Assembly (NCBI RefSeq): GCF_026342355.1
Contig: NZ_JAPEMV010000017.1
Location: 1 to 32,069, forward strand
Source: Streptomyces sp. NBC_00249
GTDB lineage: Bacteria; Actinomycetota; Actinomycetes; Streptomycetales; Streptomycetaceae
Length of the DNA stretch: 32,069 nt
Direction of reading: 5' to 3'
Positions 22,884 through 29,939 of the stretch are shown here, one piece after another. Under the pieces are notes generated by a model. The model was not told the DNA's origin, did not search any database, and saw nothing but the letters and a program-made list of their open reading frames with translations. Within the stretch, counting starts at the first letter, position 1. Each line of letters opens with the position of its first letter. The position numbers were made by a program, and so were the translations under genes.

Positions 22884-23330
22884 CGACCCCGTGAATGACA
22901 CGGTGGCTCGCCGAAGAAACCTACGAGGGCCGCCATCCCCTACGCGCGACGGAAGTTAAACGACAAGGTCAACGCCCGCGCACCTCGGCGGGCTCGTCAC
23001 CCGCGACGGTAGCAGCCAGCCACACGATCACATACTAAAACCCCGCGAAGCACCCCAGCGAGGCACCCGCACCGAGCATGCACCCACCCCAATCGGTCCA
23101 ACTTTCTCGTCGCTAAACAGCGTTGGTCCAACTTCGGTGGCAATCCGTCCAACTTCGCTGTCACAGGTCAGCGTTGCAGTCGCCGGTGCCGCGTCACCGC
23201 TTCGAGTTGCTTGTTCCTCACCGGCCCCGGGGAGCCTTGCCGGGAAGCACGCACCCCTGTGGTCCCCGTCGGCTATACCGGATCGGGGCCGACTGCCCTG
23301 CTCGCCGTAGGAGAAGGAGCCCACCGCCTC
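22884..23330. other. Non-coding gap with an IS-end-like repeat cluster
   Basis: No gene is convincing in these 447 bp. The left part is plain sequence. Bases 23096-23155 contain three copies of GTCCAACTT. The right part up to 23330 includes the ribosome site (GGAGAAGGAG) of the next gene. Confidence 0.55.
23096..23155 (-). repeat. Three direct copies of AAGTTGGAC, probable IS terminus remnant
   Basis: GTCCAACTT occurs at 23096, 23126 and 23147, spaced 30 and 21 bases. Read on the minus strand, TGACAGCGAAGTTGGACGG begins the cluster at about 23163. IS21-type ends often carry several internal short repeats of this kind (compare AGTGGACC and AAGTTGACC in the IS21 end at 29848). I read it as the end of a lost element; this is inference. 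Confidence 0.45.
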
Positions 23331-23645
23331 ATGACCGACGCCGCGAACACCCCTCCGACCACCCGTGCTGCCCGTGTGCTCACGACCGTCGCCGTCGTCA
23401 TCGCCGTTGCCTACATGGGCTTATGGGCCTTCATCTCCGTCCCTCAGCTCACGGAGTTCCTCGGCGGCCGGGACATCGACTACCCGGTGTTCCTGGCCAT
23501 CGCGGCCGTGGCCGGCCCCGCCCTGTTCTGGGCGTACATCGGTCTCGGCTTCGGACTCACCGTAGTGGGATGGGCGGCCGGGATCGCCCTCACCGGCATC
23601 CTCACCAGCCTCACATACGGATACACCCATGCCCCCCGCGAGTGA
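23331..23645 (+). CDS. Small integral membrane protein, unknown function
   Basis: The 104-residue protein starts MTDAANTPPTTRAARVL with GGAGAAGGAG about 10 bases before the ATG. Hydrophobic segments are about residues 14-36 (VLTTVAVVIAVAYMGLWAFI), 47-70 (YPVFLAIAAVAGPALFWAYI) and 72-95 (LGFGLTVVGWAAGIALTGIL), giving three membrane helices. The C-terminus YGYTHAPRE is short and cytoplasmic or external. Its last 17 bases overlap the start of an ISL3 transposase half in another frame, so the 3' end may come from the junction. No family recognised. Confidence 0.65.
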   Translation: MTDAANTPPTTRAARVLTTVAVVIAVAYMGLWAFISVPQLTEFLGGRDIDYPVFLAIAAVAGPALFWAYIGLGFGLTVVGWAAGIALTGILTSLTYGYTHAPRE

Positions 23646-24402
23646 TCCGCCGGACAGCCAGATCCTTGCCCGGGTCCGGCAGCGCCACAAGGACGTCCAC
23701 GACAGGCTCCTCCGCGGTGACAACCTCAGTGCCATCAGCCGCGATCTCCGCCGCGACCGCAAGACGGTCCGCCGTTACGCGAGCATCGAACTCGACGACC
23801 TCCTGGCCTCCGCGCGCGACCGCCGGCCCGAAATCCTCGCGCGGTTCAAGCCCTACATCCAGCGGCGATACCGAACAGGAGGGACCAATGCGGCCCAACT
23901 CTTCAGAGAAGTGCGTGAGCAGGGGTACTCGGGCAGCAAGATCTCCGTCCGCAAGTACGTCGCAACCCTGCGAGCCGGCACCGCCATCGACGAACCCGTG
24001 CTCGTCCCGAGCCCGCGCCAGATCACCAGCTGGATCATGCTCCGTCCTGAGACCCTGAACAGCCGTGAAAGCACCCAACTCGACCGCGTCCTGGAATCTT
24101 GTCCCGATCTGAGAACCGCCCGCGAGCTCGCACACGCCTTCAACGCCATCGCCCGCGACCGGCGGGGCTCCGAACTCGCCCAATGGATGGCTCGGGCCCT
24201 GGCTGATGGCCCCAAGCAGATCCAGTCCTTCGCCACGTTCCTCCAGCACGACTGGGACGCGGTCGTCAACGGCCTCAGCCTGCCCTGGAGCTCCGGTGTC
24301 GTCGAGGGCCAGGTAACACGCATCAAACTCATCAAACGCAGGTCATACGGGCGAGCATCATTCCCCCTCCTGCGGACCCTTGTCCTCGCCCAACTACCTT
24401 GA
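23629..24402 (+). pseudogene. ISL3 family transposase, C-terminal half only
   Basis: The 257-residue frame begins MPPASDPPDSQILARVRQRH and contains the helix-turn-helix region DNLSAISRDLRRDRKTVRRY. ISL3 C-terminal segments follow: ARFKPYIQRRYRTGGTNAAQ, SPRQITSWIMLRPETLNSRE and LPWSSGVVEGQVTRIKLIKR with the catalytic Glu. A full ISL3 protein is about 500-540 residues; the zinc-ribbon and both catalytic Asp residues are missing. The ATG overlaps the preceding membrane-protein gene by 17 bp. It is a third, distinct ISL3 lineage in the window and cannot be active alone. Some ISL3-like elements are reported as short proteins, so a stand-alone DNA-binding product cannot be excluded. Confidence 0.8.
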
Positions 24403-24497
24403 TCGTCCTTACGCATCGAAGTCGCTGTCATCACGCTGGGCTGACCTGCGCGGATCTGATTGGGCGAAAACCGTGCGGCAGGGGCGGGCTTGTTGCC

Positions 24498-24893
24498 TCA
24501 TCCCGCAAATGGATCTTCGAGCGTGGGGATACACGGAGACAGCAACAGTTCGGTGTGTTGGGTGACGGTTCCGCGAGCCAGCCTCAAGACCCGGACCTCG
24601 TTCTCATGTGCTGGGTCTTCGTCATCGCGCAGGTGGAGGAGGCCGTATGAGCCCGGGGCGGTCGTGCCGACCCGGCTGAACAAGTCGAGGATCTCGGGTG
24701 AGGTGCGGTGGTTGGAGAAGCCTCCGATGTGGATGAAGGGTTCGCCGTTCATCCATCGCAGGTCGAGAAGGTATGGGCTGGCGATCCCGTCGATGTAGTG
24801 CCGAAGACTCTCAACGATCTCGGTGAGCCGGGTTGGGTCATCGTCGTCTGTGGCGCTCTCGCGGATCGTGATCCAGCCGTGGTATTCGAACAT
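24498..24893 (-). CDS. Imm7-like immunity protein
   Basis: The 131-residue protein opens MFEYHGWITIRESATDDDDP, the pattern (xFEYHGWxxxRES) that marks Imm7 immunity proteins. It continues ESLRHYIDGIASPYLLDLRW, MNGEPFIHIGGFSNHRTSPE and SYGLLHLRDDEDPAHENEVR to a plausible beta-rich end. Imm7 proteins neutralise polymorphic or contact-delivered toxins in the cytoplasm. No toxin gene lies next to it; the neighbours are an ISL3 remnant and a broken gene. Orphan immunity genes protecting against competitor toxins are common. The start ATG at 24893 has only a weak ribosome site. Confidence 0.7.
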   Translation of the reverse strand: MFEYHGWITIRESATDDDDPTRLTEIVESLRHYIDGIASPYLLDLRWMNGEPFIHIGGFSNHRTSPEILDLFSRVGTTAPGSYGLLHLRDDEDPAHENEVRVLRLARGTVTQHTELLLSPCIPTLEDPFAG

Positions 24894-25115
24894 GACGGGA
24901 GCCTATCGGCGTGTTTAGTAGCGGGCCGACGTAGTGCAGGGACGGGTCAGTGATCGTCACGAAATGTGGACCACAGCCAGATTGGAGATGCACCATCAGA
25001 GCGCTGGGCCACATCGGGCGTTGGCCCGGTGCGCCGGGATCCCGGCGAGCCCGGCGTCCGGGCCCGGATCTACGCCGACGTCCTGCGCCCGGGACGGGAC
25101 GGCCCATGAGGGAGT

Positions 25116-25147
25116 CTGGGCAAGCCATGTACGAAGGGCTTGCCCAG
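25116..25147. terminator. Hairpin with stem CTGGGCAAGCC
   Basis: CTGGGCAAGCC (25116-25126) pairs with GGCTTGCCCAG (25137-25147) around a 10-base loop. The same stem sequence recurs in the hairpin at 25777-25812, and a half copy (GGCTTGCCCAG) lies near 25157. Could terminate transcription of the minus-strand gene to its right. Confidence 0.6.
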
Positions 25148-25214
25148 GGTCGCCTACGGCTTGCCCAGGCTCCTCGGCCTCCACCTCCCACAGGGGATGC
25201 GCCCGCCCGGTGCC

Positions 25215-25250
25215 GTAGCAGTGGCAGTGGCAGTGGCAGTGGCAGTGGCA
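25215..25250. repeat. Hexamer repeat GTGGCA, six units
   Basis: GTAGCA followed by five exact GTGGCA units. On the minus strand it encodes alternating His and Cys (see the gene at 24996-25671). Prone to slippage. Confidence 0.9.
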
Positions 25251-25776
25251 GCACAGTCCATCGCCGGAAGTGGCGTGCGCGTCGATGGTGTCGACGGCAT
25301 TACGCAGGAGCTGGGTGAGGCCGAGCACGTGACCGCTGTGGAGGGCGAGCTGGTGGCGCTTGCCGGCCATGATCTCCAACGCGGTCCCGGGCGGCGCGGC
25401 AGCCCCCAGCTCGTAGGTGGAGGTGTTGCCGCGGGTGAGGGCGGTGATCAGTTTGTGGAGGTGGCCCATCGTCTCCCCTCCGGAGAGTTCCACTCGCGCG
25501 GTGAAGGCAATGTCACCGGGCCGGGTGAGAGAGGAACGCGTCGGGGCGGTCGTGGGGTGGGATGTTGCCGACGGGATCGGCGTGGGCTCCATGGAGGGAG
25601 GCGAGGGCGTGCCACATGTCTCCCGGAAACGTCGGCATGAGCCTGGCGTTGTCGTGATGGTGTCGTCTCATGACTCCGTCGTACGGCCCCCAAGGAGGCG
25701 TCGGCCGGCTCCGGACCGTCGTGTCCCAGACGGTGCGGCCACGACCTGGGAAGGCGTCCCGTCCTGCGGCCCGGAC

Positions 25777-25812
25777 GCTGGGCAAGCCCTCCGTGACGAG
25801 GGCTTGCCCAGC
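25777..25812. terminator. Perfect 15-bp stem hairpin (GCTGGGCAAGCCCTC)
   Basis: GCTGGGCAAGCCCTC (25777-25791) and its exact complement GAGGGCTTGCCCAGC (25798-25812) flank a six-base loop. It shares the stem core with the hairpin at 25116-25147. It lies between the broken gene on the left and the GTGACCGGTC repeats on the right and could isolate the two. Confidence 0.7.
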
Positions 25813-25818
25813 TGGACC

Positions 25819-25936
25819 GTGACCGGTCAGCGGGCCGAGCGTGACCGATCCGTCGCCCGCGATCGATCAAACAGCACGTCAGCGCCGTGACCGGTCCGTG
25901 CAACTCCCGAACGGCCGGTGACCGGTCATCGGTCAC
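25819..25936. repeat. Cluster of GTGACCGGTC repeats
   Basis: GTGACCGGTC occurs at 25819, 25887 and 25918, with GTGACCGATC at 25841 and a reversed ATCGGTCAC at 25928, making a palindrome at 25918-25936. Five copies in 118 bases upstream of a serine-recombinase remnant. It could be operator sites, recombinase binding sites or iterons; nothing here decides. Bases 25672-26020 otherwise contain no gene I can support. Confidence 0.7.
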
Positions 25937-26024
25937 CGGCCAGCCACGGCCTCGCCCGGAGATCCGCAGCTAGAGACCATGATCATTCTCAGCGCCAACG
26001 GCTTACCAGTCCCAAGGCTGGAGA

Positions 26025-26243
26025 ACATCCGGGAGTCCCCCCTCGAAGGGCTCGACGCGGCGGCCCGCAAGGGCAAGCACGGCGGCCGGCCGCCCGTCAT
26101 CACCGACGACATGCTGCACACCGTGCTCCGGCGCCGCGCGAACGGCGAGTCGGTCGAGCAGATCCAGCCCGACCTGCACCCCCACCGGCAAACGCAAGGG
26201 CCAGGCCCCCAGGATCGCGAGCACCTACCGCGCGCTCGCCTAG
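26025..26243 (+). pseudogene. Serine recombinase/resolvase C-terminal remnant, frameshifted
   Basis: The frame reads IRESPLEGLDAAARKGKHGG, RPPVITDDMLHTVLRRRANG and ESVEQIQPDL, the end of the resolvase catalytic helix followed by the DNA-binding domain. After about 26178 the expected continuation TPTGKRKGQAPRIASTYRAL is in the next frame and stops at 26241-26243, so a one-base indel is present. The catalytic Ser domain is absent. An open frame from ATG 25979 adds MIILSANGLPVPRLEN, which does not look like resolvase. The remnant lies right beside the GTGACCGGTC cluster. Confidence 0.7.
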
Positions 26244-26490
26244 CACCAAAACAGGGCACCACGTGACGACTGAACCTGTCACGGGACACGCAGCGTTCGC
26301 GCAGGTCAGAAAGCTGACCCGTCGGCGATGCGCGGTCAAATCGGGGTTCGGTCGGGTGGTCCGAAAGCGCCGCAAGCGGACTGTTTGTGGAGGTCAGGTG
26401 GTGTGGCCAACCGTGATGCTCAGACTGGCCAAGTAGGACTCTCAGTCACAGTTCCCCTGGCCGGGTTCGGGAAGCGGGACACTGGCCGTC

Positions 26491-27117
26491 ATGTGGATGG
26501 GGTTCGACAAGAAGGAAGCCAAGGCCACGGCGGAGGGCGCGATCCCGTGGCTCGCGCCCACGGGCAAGCTCACCGTGGAGGCGCTGCGCAAGCTGGACCG
26601 GCCGCTGCTCGCGTGGGCGCCGGAGGGGGAGGCATACCGGTTCGACTCGGCCGCCTACTACTCCGAGTGCGCCGACGAGCCGGGCGGGCTGTCCCCGCTG
26701 GAGAAGAAGGTCGCGGCACTGCCCCCGCGGCCGGAGTGGACGATGGAGCGGATCTGGACTCCAGACGAGGACTCCAGCGAGGAACACCACACCGCGTACC
26801 ACAAGGCCAGCGTCACGATCGGAGGCCGTCTCCTGCACCCCCGGGACCTGGACTCCTACGCCGCCTTCGCCTACGAGTACGCCGGCCTCGACGACGAGGA
26901 CGCGGACGACGACCCCGAGCTGGACGAAGACGACCTGGGCCAGCCCCGCGTCACCGGCGATCTGGAGGCGGCTCTCGCCTGGGCGGCCGCCGGCGTCTGC
27001 GTCCTGCAGCAGTCCCTGCCCCACCCGTTCCGCGACGTCCTGCGCTACGCCGACACCGACAACCGCCCCGCCCACCGGGTCTTCTTCGCGACGACACCAC
27101 GACTACAAGCTCAGTAA
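26491..27117 (+). CDS. Hypothetical acidic protein
   Basis: The 208-residue protein reads MWMGFDKKEAKATAEGAIPW, LAPTGKLTVEALRKLDRPLL and AWAPEGEAYRFDSAAYYSEC. It has an acidic block (LDDEDADDDPELDEDDLGQ, about residues 131-149) and ends with LEAALAWAAAGVCVLQQSLP and HRVFFATTPRLQAQ. No signal peptide or membrane segment is seen. Codon use has strong third-position GC, so it is probably real. A second in-frame ATG two codons in (MGFDKKEA) could be the start. No family recognised; it stands alone between a resolvase remnant and minus-strand fragments. Confidence 0.6.
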   Translation: MWMGFDKKEAKATAEGAIPWLAPTGKLTVEALRKLDRPLLAWAPEGEAYRFDSAAYYSECADEPGGLSPLEKKVAALPPRPEWTMERIWTPDEDSSEEHHTAYHKASVTIGGRLLHPRDLDSYAAFAYEYAGLDDEDADDDPELDEDDLGQPRVTGDLEAALAWAAAGVCVLQQSLPHPFRDVLRYADTDNRPAHRVFFATTPRLQAQ

Positions 27118-27169
27118 CAAAGCACTACTAGGGCAAGCAGGGCAGTTGATGAGAATCTCTGAAATCGGG

Positions 27170-27440
27170 TCAGCGGCTGCTGGTGATGAGCGTGAAGTCG
27201 GCGGCCGCCGTGTCGGTCAGGGTGGTGCAGACCAGCACGCTGTAGCGGCGCGCCACGAAGGGGCCGGCCGGGATCGGCTCGCGGGCAATGACCAGGGTGC
27301 TGGTGCCGGTCACGAGGAGGCTCAGTTCTGCGCGGCGGCGCGGGCGGCCTGCTGCCGGCTCCAGGGCAGGGGCAGGCCGTCGTCGGCCTCGCGGGGCACC
27401 ACGTGGGCGTGGAGATGTTCCTCGCGGTTCGCATGTCTCA
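27170..27440 (-). pseudogene. Two short reading frames, probably gene fragments
   Basis: Minus strand from about 27440 reads RHANREEHLHAHVVPREADD and GLPLPWSRQQAARAAAQN to a stop at 27322-27324. HLHAHVVPR resembles the histidine-triad (HIT) motif, but the match is short and the rest of a HIT domain is missing. From GTG 27313 the next frame reads VTGTSTLVIAREPIPAGPFV and ARRYSVLVCTTLTDTAAADF to a stop at 27170-27172. The second could be a 47-residue small protein overlapping the first by two codons' worth of sequence. Neither is assigned with confidence. Confidence 0.3.
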
Positions 27441-27572
27441 CGAGACGTGGACTTCCGGTCGTGGGGCGGGGTGTGGTGCACCCGTTTCGGGGCACCCAGG
27501 GAAGTCGTCAGCCTGCGTCTGAGCAGCCCGCCGGGAGAGGGGTTTCCCGTGCTGTCGGTGATCGTTTCCCAG

Positions 27573-27860
27573 TCATCTGTCGGCGCCGGGCAGTCTGTCG
27601 GGTGAGGAGGCGGGTGGCTGCTGCCCCAGCAGGCGCAGCGCGAGGAGCCCTCCGATGCCGGGAATGAAGACACACCCCTTGGTTCCCGGCCGCGCGAGGG
27701 CGGGAGTGAGGAAGACGGCGACGATAGTGGCCAGATAGGCCGTGCCGTGGAGCAGACCGCCCAGCGACGTGATCACCCCGGTGTGCACGGTGGACAGGTT
27801 GAGCAGCAAGAGCGTGAGGGATCCGGCTTCAACTGCGGCCGCGATGCGTAGGGTTCGCAT
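27573..27860 (-). CDS. Small membrane protein, DUF3817-like
   Basis: The 95-residue protein starts MRTLRIAAAVEAGSLTLLLL and continues NLSTVHTGVITSLGGLLHGT, AYLATIVAVFLTPALARPGT and GCVFIPGIGGLLALRLLGQQ, giving three membrane helices. The pattern AVEAxxLxLLLxNLxTVHxxxxxxxxGxLHGxAYL is that of DUF3817-type integral membrane proteins. Start ATG 27860 lies five bases after the stop of the upstream gene (27866), so both are one operon. Confidence 0.7.
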   Translation of the reverse strand: MRTLRIAAAVEAGSLTLLLLNLSTVHTGVITSLGGLLHGTAYLATIVAVFLTPALARPGTKGCVFIPGIGGLLALRLLGQQPPASSPDRLPGADR

Positions 27861-27865
27861 GCTGA

Positions 27866-28372
27866 TCAGGCTCCCGTCGTGGAGCCGGGGCGGACGATCA
27901 TCAGGACGACGACGGCTGCCCACAGCAAGTTGAACATCCCCGTGGTCATGGAGAGGCGCGCCGCCGCCGACCGCAGCTCCGGCATGGCGTTCGTGGCCAC
28001 GCCGGTGCCTGTCCCTCCTGCGCCGGATGCATCCGCGGGTTGGGCGAGCAGTCGGGCCTGCCCGGGCAGGACCACCGTGAGCAGCAGGGCCGCGGCGGCA
28101 GCCGTGAGCGCGATCGACGTCAGCAGCCAGGCATCGGTCAGGACGCCCATCCGGGCGCCGGTGGCGACGCCGAGGACCGGGACGGCGATGCCGACGACCG
28201 TGTACCCGCGGCAGATCTTGTGCAGGAACGCGGTGATCTGGCCGTTGGCCTCCGGTGCGTCACTGCTGGCCGACAGCCTGGCGTAGCGGGGGAACATCGA
28301 GGCTGCGACGGTGATCGGCCCGATCGCCAGGATCGCGGCCAGGACGTGCAGCGAGAGCAGCAGCTTGGTCAC
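27866..28372 (-). CDS. Integral membrane protein, DUF2269-like
   Basis: The 168-residue protein has four predicted membrane helices: LLLSLHVLAAILAIGPITVA (about 4-24), YTVVGIAVPVLGVATGA (about 57-74), TSIALTAAAAALLLTVVL (about 85-103) and TGMFNLLWAAVVVLMIV (about 144-161). The opening LHVLAAxLAIGPxxxxxxxF and the pattern of four helices resemble DUF2269-type proteins. It is the first gene of a two-gene operon reading away from the PadR gene, and its upstream region holds the palindromic operator pair, so PadR control is likely. Function unknown. Confidence 0.7.
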   Translation of the reverse strand: MTKLLLSLHVLAAILAIGPITVAASMFPRYARLSASSDAPEANGQITAFLHKICRGYTVVGIAVPVLGVATGARMGVLTDAWLLTSIALTAAAAALLLTVVLPGQARLLAQPADASGAGGTGTGVATNAMPELRSAAARLSMTTGMFNLLWAAVVVLMIVRPGSTTGA

Positions 28373-28388
28373 AGGGATCCTTTCATGG

Positions 28389-28420
28389 ATTGGCTGCCAA
28401 TAGATTGGCTACCGATCTAT
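28389..28420. promoter_or_regulatory. Paired palindromic operator between divergent genes, probable PadR site
   Basis: ATTGGCTGCCAAT (28389-28401) is a perfect palindrome. It is followed by ATAGATTGGCTACCGATCTAT (28400-28420), a near-perfect one that repeats GATTGGCT(A/G)CC 15 bases later. Both lie in the 88-bp gap between the divergent membrane-protein gene and padR. PadR regulators usually bind palindromes beside their own gene; assignment to this PadR is inference. Confidence 0.65.
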
Positions 28421-28460
28421 AAGTAGCACAGGGAGAGTCACTTAGGTAGGCTGCCTGACC

Positions 28461-28802
28461 ATGAAGACGGATGCGGTACGCGGCCACCTGGACGGACTGC
28501 TGCTGTCCGTACTGGAATCCGGCCCCCTGCACGGCTACGCGATCATCACTGCGGTCGAGGAGCGCAGCGGGGGCGTACTAGAGCTGCGCAAGGGCACCAT
28601 TTATCCCGCCCTCAACCGGCTCGAGCGGATCGGACTGCTGAGCAGCGCATGGGAGTCGGTGGGCGAACGACGTCGGCGCTGCTACGAACTCACCGACGCC
28701 GGACGGCGCAGCCTGGCCGCCGAGCGGACCCACTGGCGGGAGTTCATCGCAGCGATCGGCTCGGTGCTGGAACCCGCGCCGGCCCCCGGACACGCCGCGT
28801 GA
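28461..28802 (+). CDS. PadR family transcriptional regulator
   Basis: The 113-residue protein is a full-length small PadR. The winged helix spans MKTDAVRGHLDGLLLSVLES, GPLHGYAIITAVEERSGGVL, ELRKGTIYPALNRLERIGLL and WESVGERRRRCYELTDAGRR. A short C-terminal helix for dimerisation (AERTHWREFIAAIGSVLE) follows. The YPAL(N)RLE helix and RRRxYxLTxAG wing are hallmarks. Such repressors answer to ligands or stress and control adjacent membrane genes. It overlaps the following gene by four bases (GTGA) and faces the palindromic operators at 28389-28420. Confidence 0.92.
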   Translation: MKTDAVRGHLDGLLLSVLESGPLHGYAIITAVEERSGGVLELRKGTIYPALNRLERIGLLSSAWESVGERRRRCYELTDAGRRSLAAERTHWREFIAAIGSVLEPAPAPGHAA

Positions 28803-29479
28803 AGGCGCCCGAGACCCGTGCCGACGACCCCATCGAAGCCCACCTCGCGGACCTGACGGCCACCCTGCACGGCCCGGCCCGACTCAAGACCCAGATGGTG
28901 GACGAACTGCGCGAAGGCCTCCTGGACACCGCGCGGGAACTGTCGCCCGATGCCGAACCCGACCGGGACGCCGCCCGCCAAGCCATCTGCCAGTTCGGCA
29001 CCGTGGCCGAGCTCGCGCCCAGCTTTCAGCATGAACTGACCATCACCCAGGCCCGTCACACCGCGCGCACCGTCATGCTGATCATCCCGTGCGTGCTGGT
29101 GTGCTGGTACCTGGTCGAGCTCGCCACCCGGGCGGCGGACCGCCGGCTGCCGGACCCGCTCCAGGTGGCCGCAGCCCACCTCGGCGGCCTCGCAGCGCTC
29201 ACCGCGTTGCTCGCGGCCGTGTGCCTCTCCGTCACCGGCACACTGGCCCGCCGACTGCCCCTCCCGCAACGACTGCCGCTCGTGGTCGCCTGGACGGGAA
29301 CCACCGCGGCAGTCGCCCTCGGGCTGAGCGCGCTGACCCTCATCACTGCCGCGGTACTGGCCACCAACTGGCCACTGACCGCGGCCGCCTGTCTGATCAC
29401 CATCGCCCTCCACGCGCGCATCGCCGCTTCTGCACGCGCGTGCCGCCGCTGCGCCCGCCTCCCTGTCACCGCCCCCTGA
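28799..29479 (+). CDS. Membrane protein with permease-prefix (HAAS-like) N-terminal domain
   Basis: GTG at 28799 overlaps the padR stop by four bases, so the two are translated together. Residues about 1-80 are the cytoplasmic prefix domain: DDPIEAHLADLTATLHGPAR, LKTQMVDELREGLLDTAREL, DAARQAICQFGTVAELAPSF. This domain is typical of proteins encoded directly after padR. Four hydrophobic segments follow (TVMLIIPCVLVCWYLVELA; HLGGLAALTALLAAVCLSV; WTGTTAAVALGLSALTLITA; LTAAACLITIALHA). It is probably a membrane sensor or co-factor for the PadR circuit; biochemical role unknown. Confidence 0.8.
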   Translation: MKAPETRADDPIEAHLADLTATLHGPARLKTQMVDELREGLLDTARELSPDAEPDRDAARQAICQFGTVAELAPSFQHELTITQARHTARTVMLIIPCVLVCWYLVELATRAADRRLPDPLQVAAAHLGGLAALTALLAAVCLSVTGTLARRLPLPQRLPLVVAWTGTTAAVALGLSALTLITAAVLATNWPLTAAACLITIALHARIAASARACRRCARLPVTAP

Positions 29480-29489
29480 CGAACGGGAG

Positions 29490-29846
29490 GCCGCGGAGCC
29501 CGCGCCCTGAGCGACGTATGTGTCGACCGAGCCGATCGCGTCCTCGGGGATGTAGAGGGTGCGGGCCTTGCCGTATTTGGCGCAGGCTTGAACCGTGAAC
29601 TGGGAACCACGTCGGAGCCCGCGCGGTTGCGGCGTGGTGCCCAGCCGCGAAAGGTCCGGTCGACCTGGGAGTCCGGCCGTTGCCCGCCCAGGCCGACGTC
29701 GCGGAAGTAGCGGTACTGATCCAGCAGCCCAGACTCCTTGCCCCAGGCCGACAAGCCGATGGGCCGTTCCTGCAACAGGGTCCGGACCCTCTTGAAGGCC
29801 ACCAGATCCGACTCGGTGGCCGCCAGAACATCGCGGCTGCGGCCCT
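29490..29846 (-). pseudogene. Site-specific integrase fragments, truncated by the IS21 element
   Basis: Minus strand from 29846 reads VAFKRVRTLLQERPIGLSAW, GKESGLLDQYRYFRDVGLGG and QRPDSQVDRTFRGWAPRRNR, the N-terminal region of an actinobacterial integrase type. After a break near 29605 it resumes as CAKYGKARTLYIPEDAIGSV and DTYVAQ. The central part and the whole catalytic domain with its RHRY residues are absent. The IS21 element starts two bases away, so the 5' end was cut there. It is a different recombinase from that at 6409-7197. Confidence 0.6.
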
Positions 29847-29939
29847 CTGTCGGCGACGGGTGAAAAGTGGACCGTTGGCGTCGGATGAAAGTTGACCCCC
29901 ATCGAGGGCCTGACTCGTTGAGTCAGGTCGGGAGGATGG

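Larger units (their letters stand above)
24996..25671 (-). pseudogene. Unknown gene with a frameshift and a His-Cys repeat tail
   Basis: From ATG 25671 one frame reads MRRHHHDNARLMPTFPGDMW, HALASLHGAHADPVGNIPPH and DRPDAFLSHPAR to a stop at 25513. The next frame continues from about 25535 as RPGDIAFTARVELSGGETMG, HLHKLITALTRGNTSTYELG, LEIMAGKRHQLALHSGHVLG and LTQLLRNAVDTIDAHA, then CCHCHCHCHCHCY encoded by the hexamer repeat. The two look like one protein of about 130-140 residues broken by an indel; everything after the His-Cys run (to the stop at 24996) looks unnatural. I do not recognise the family. Upstream lies the strong hairpin at 25777. Confidence 0.5.

Noticed and set aside
25215..25250. 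Possible CRISPR-like array at the GTGGCA repeat and CACCTGCG repeat
   Set aside because: Units are 6 or 8 bases with no spacers; they are simple tandem repeats.
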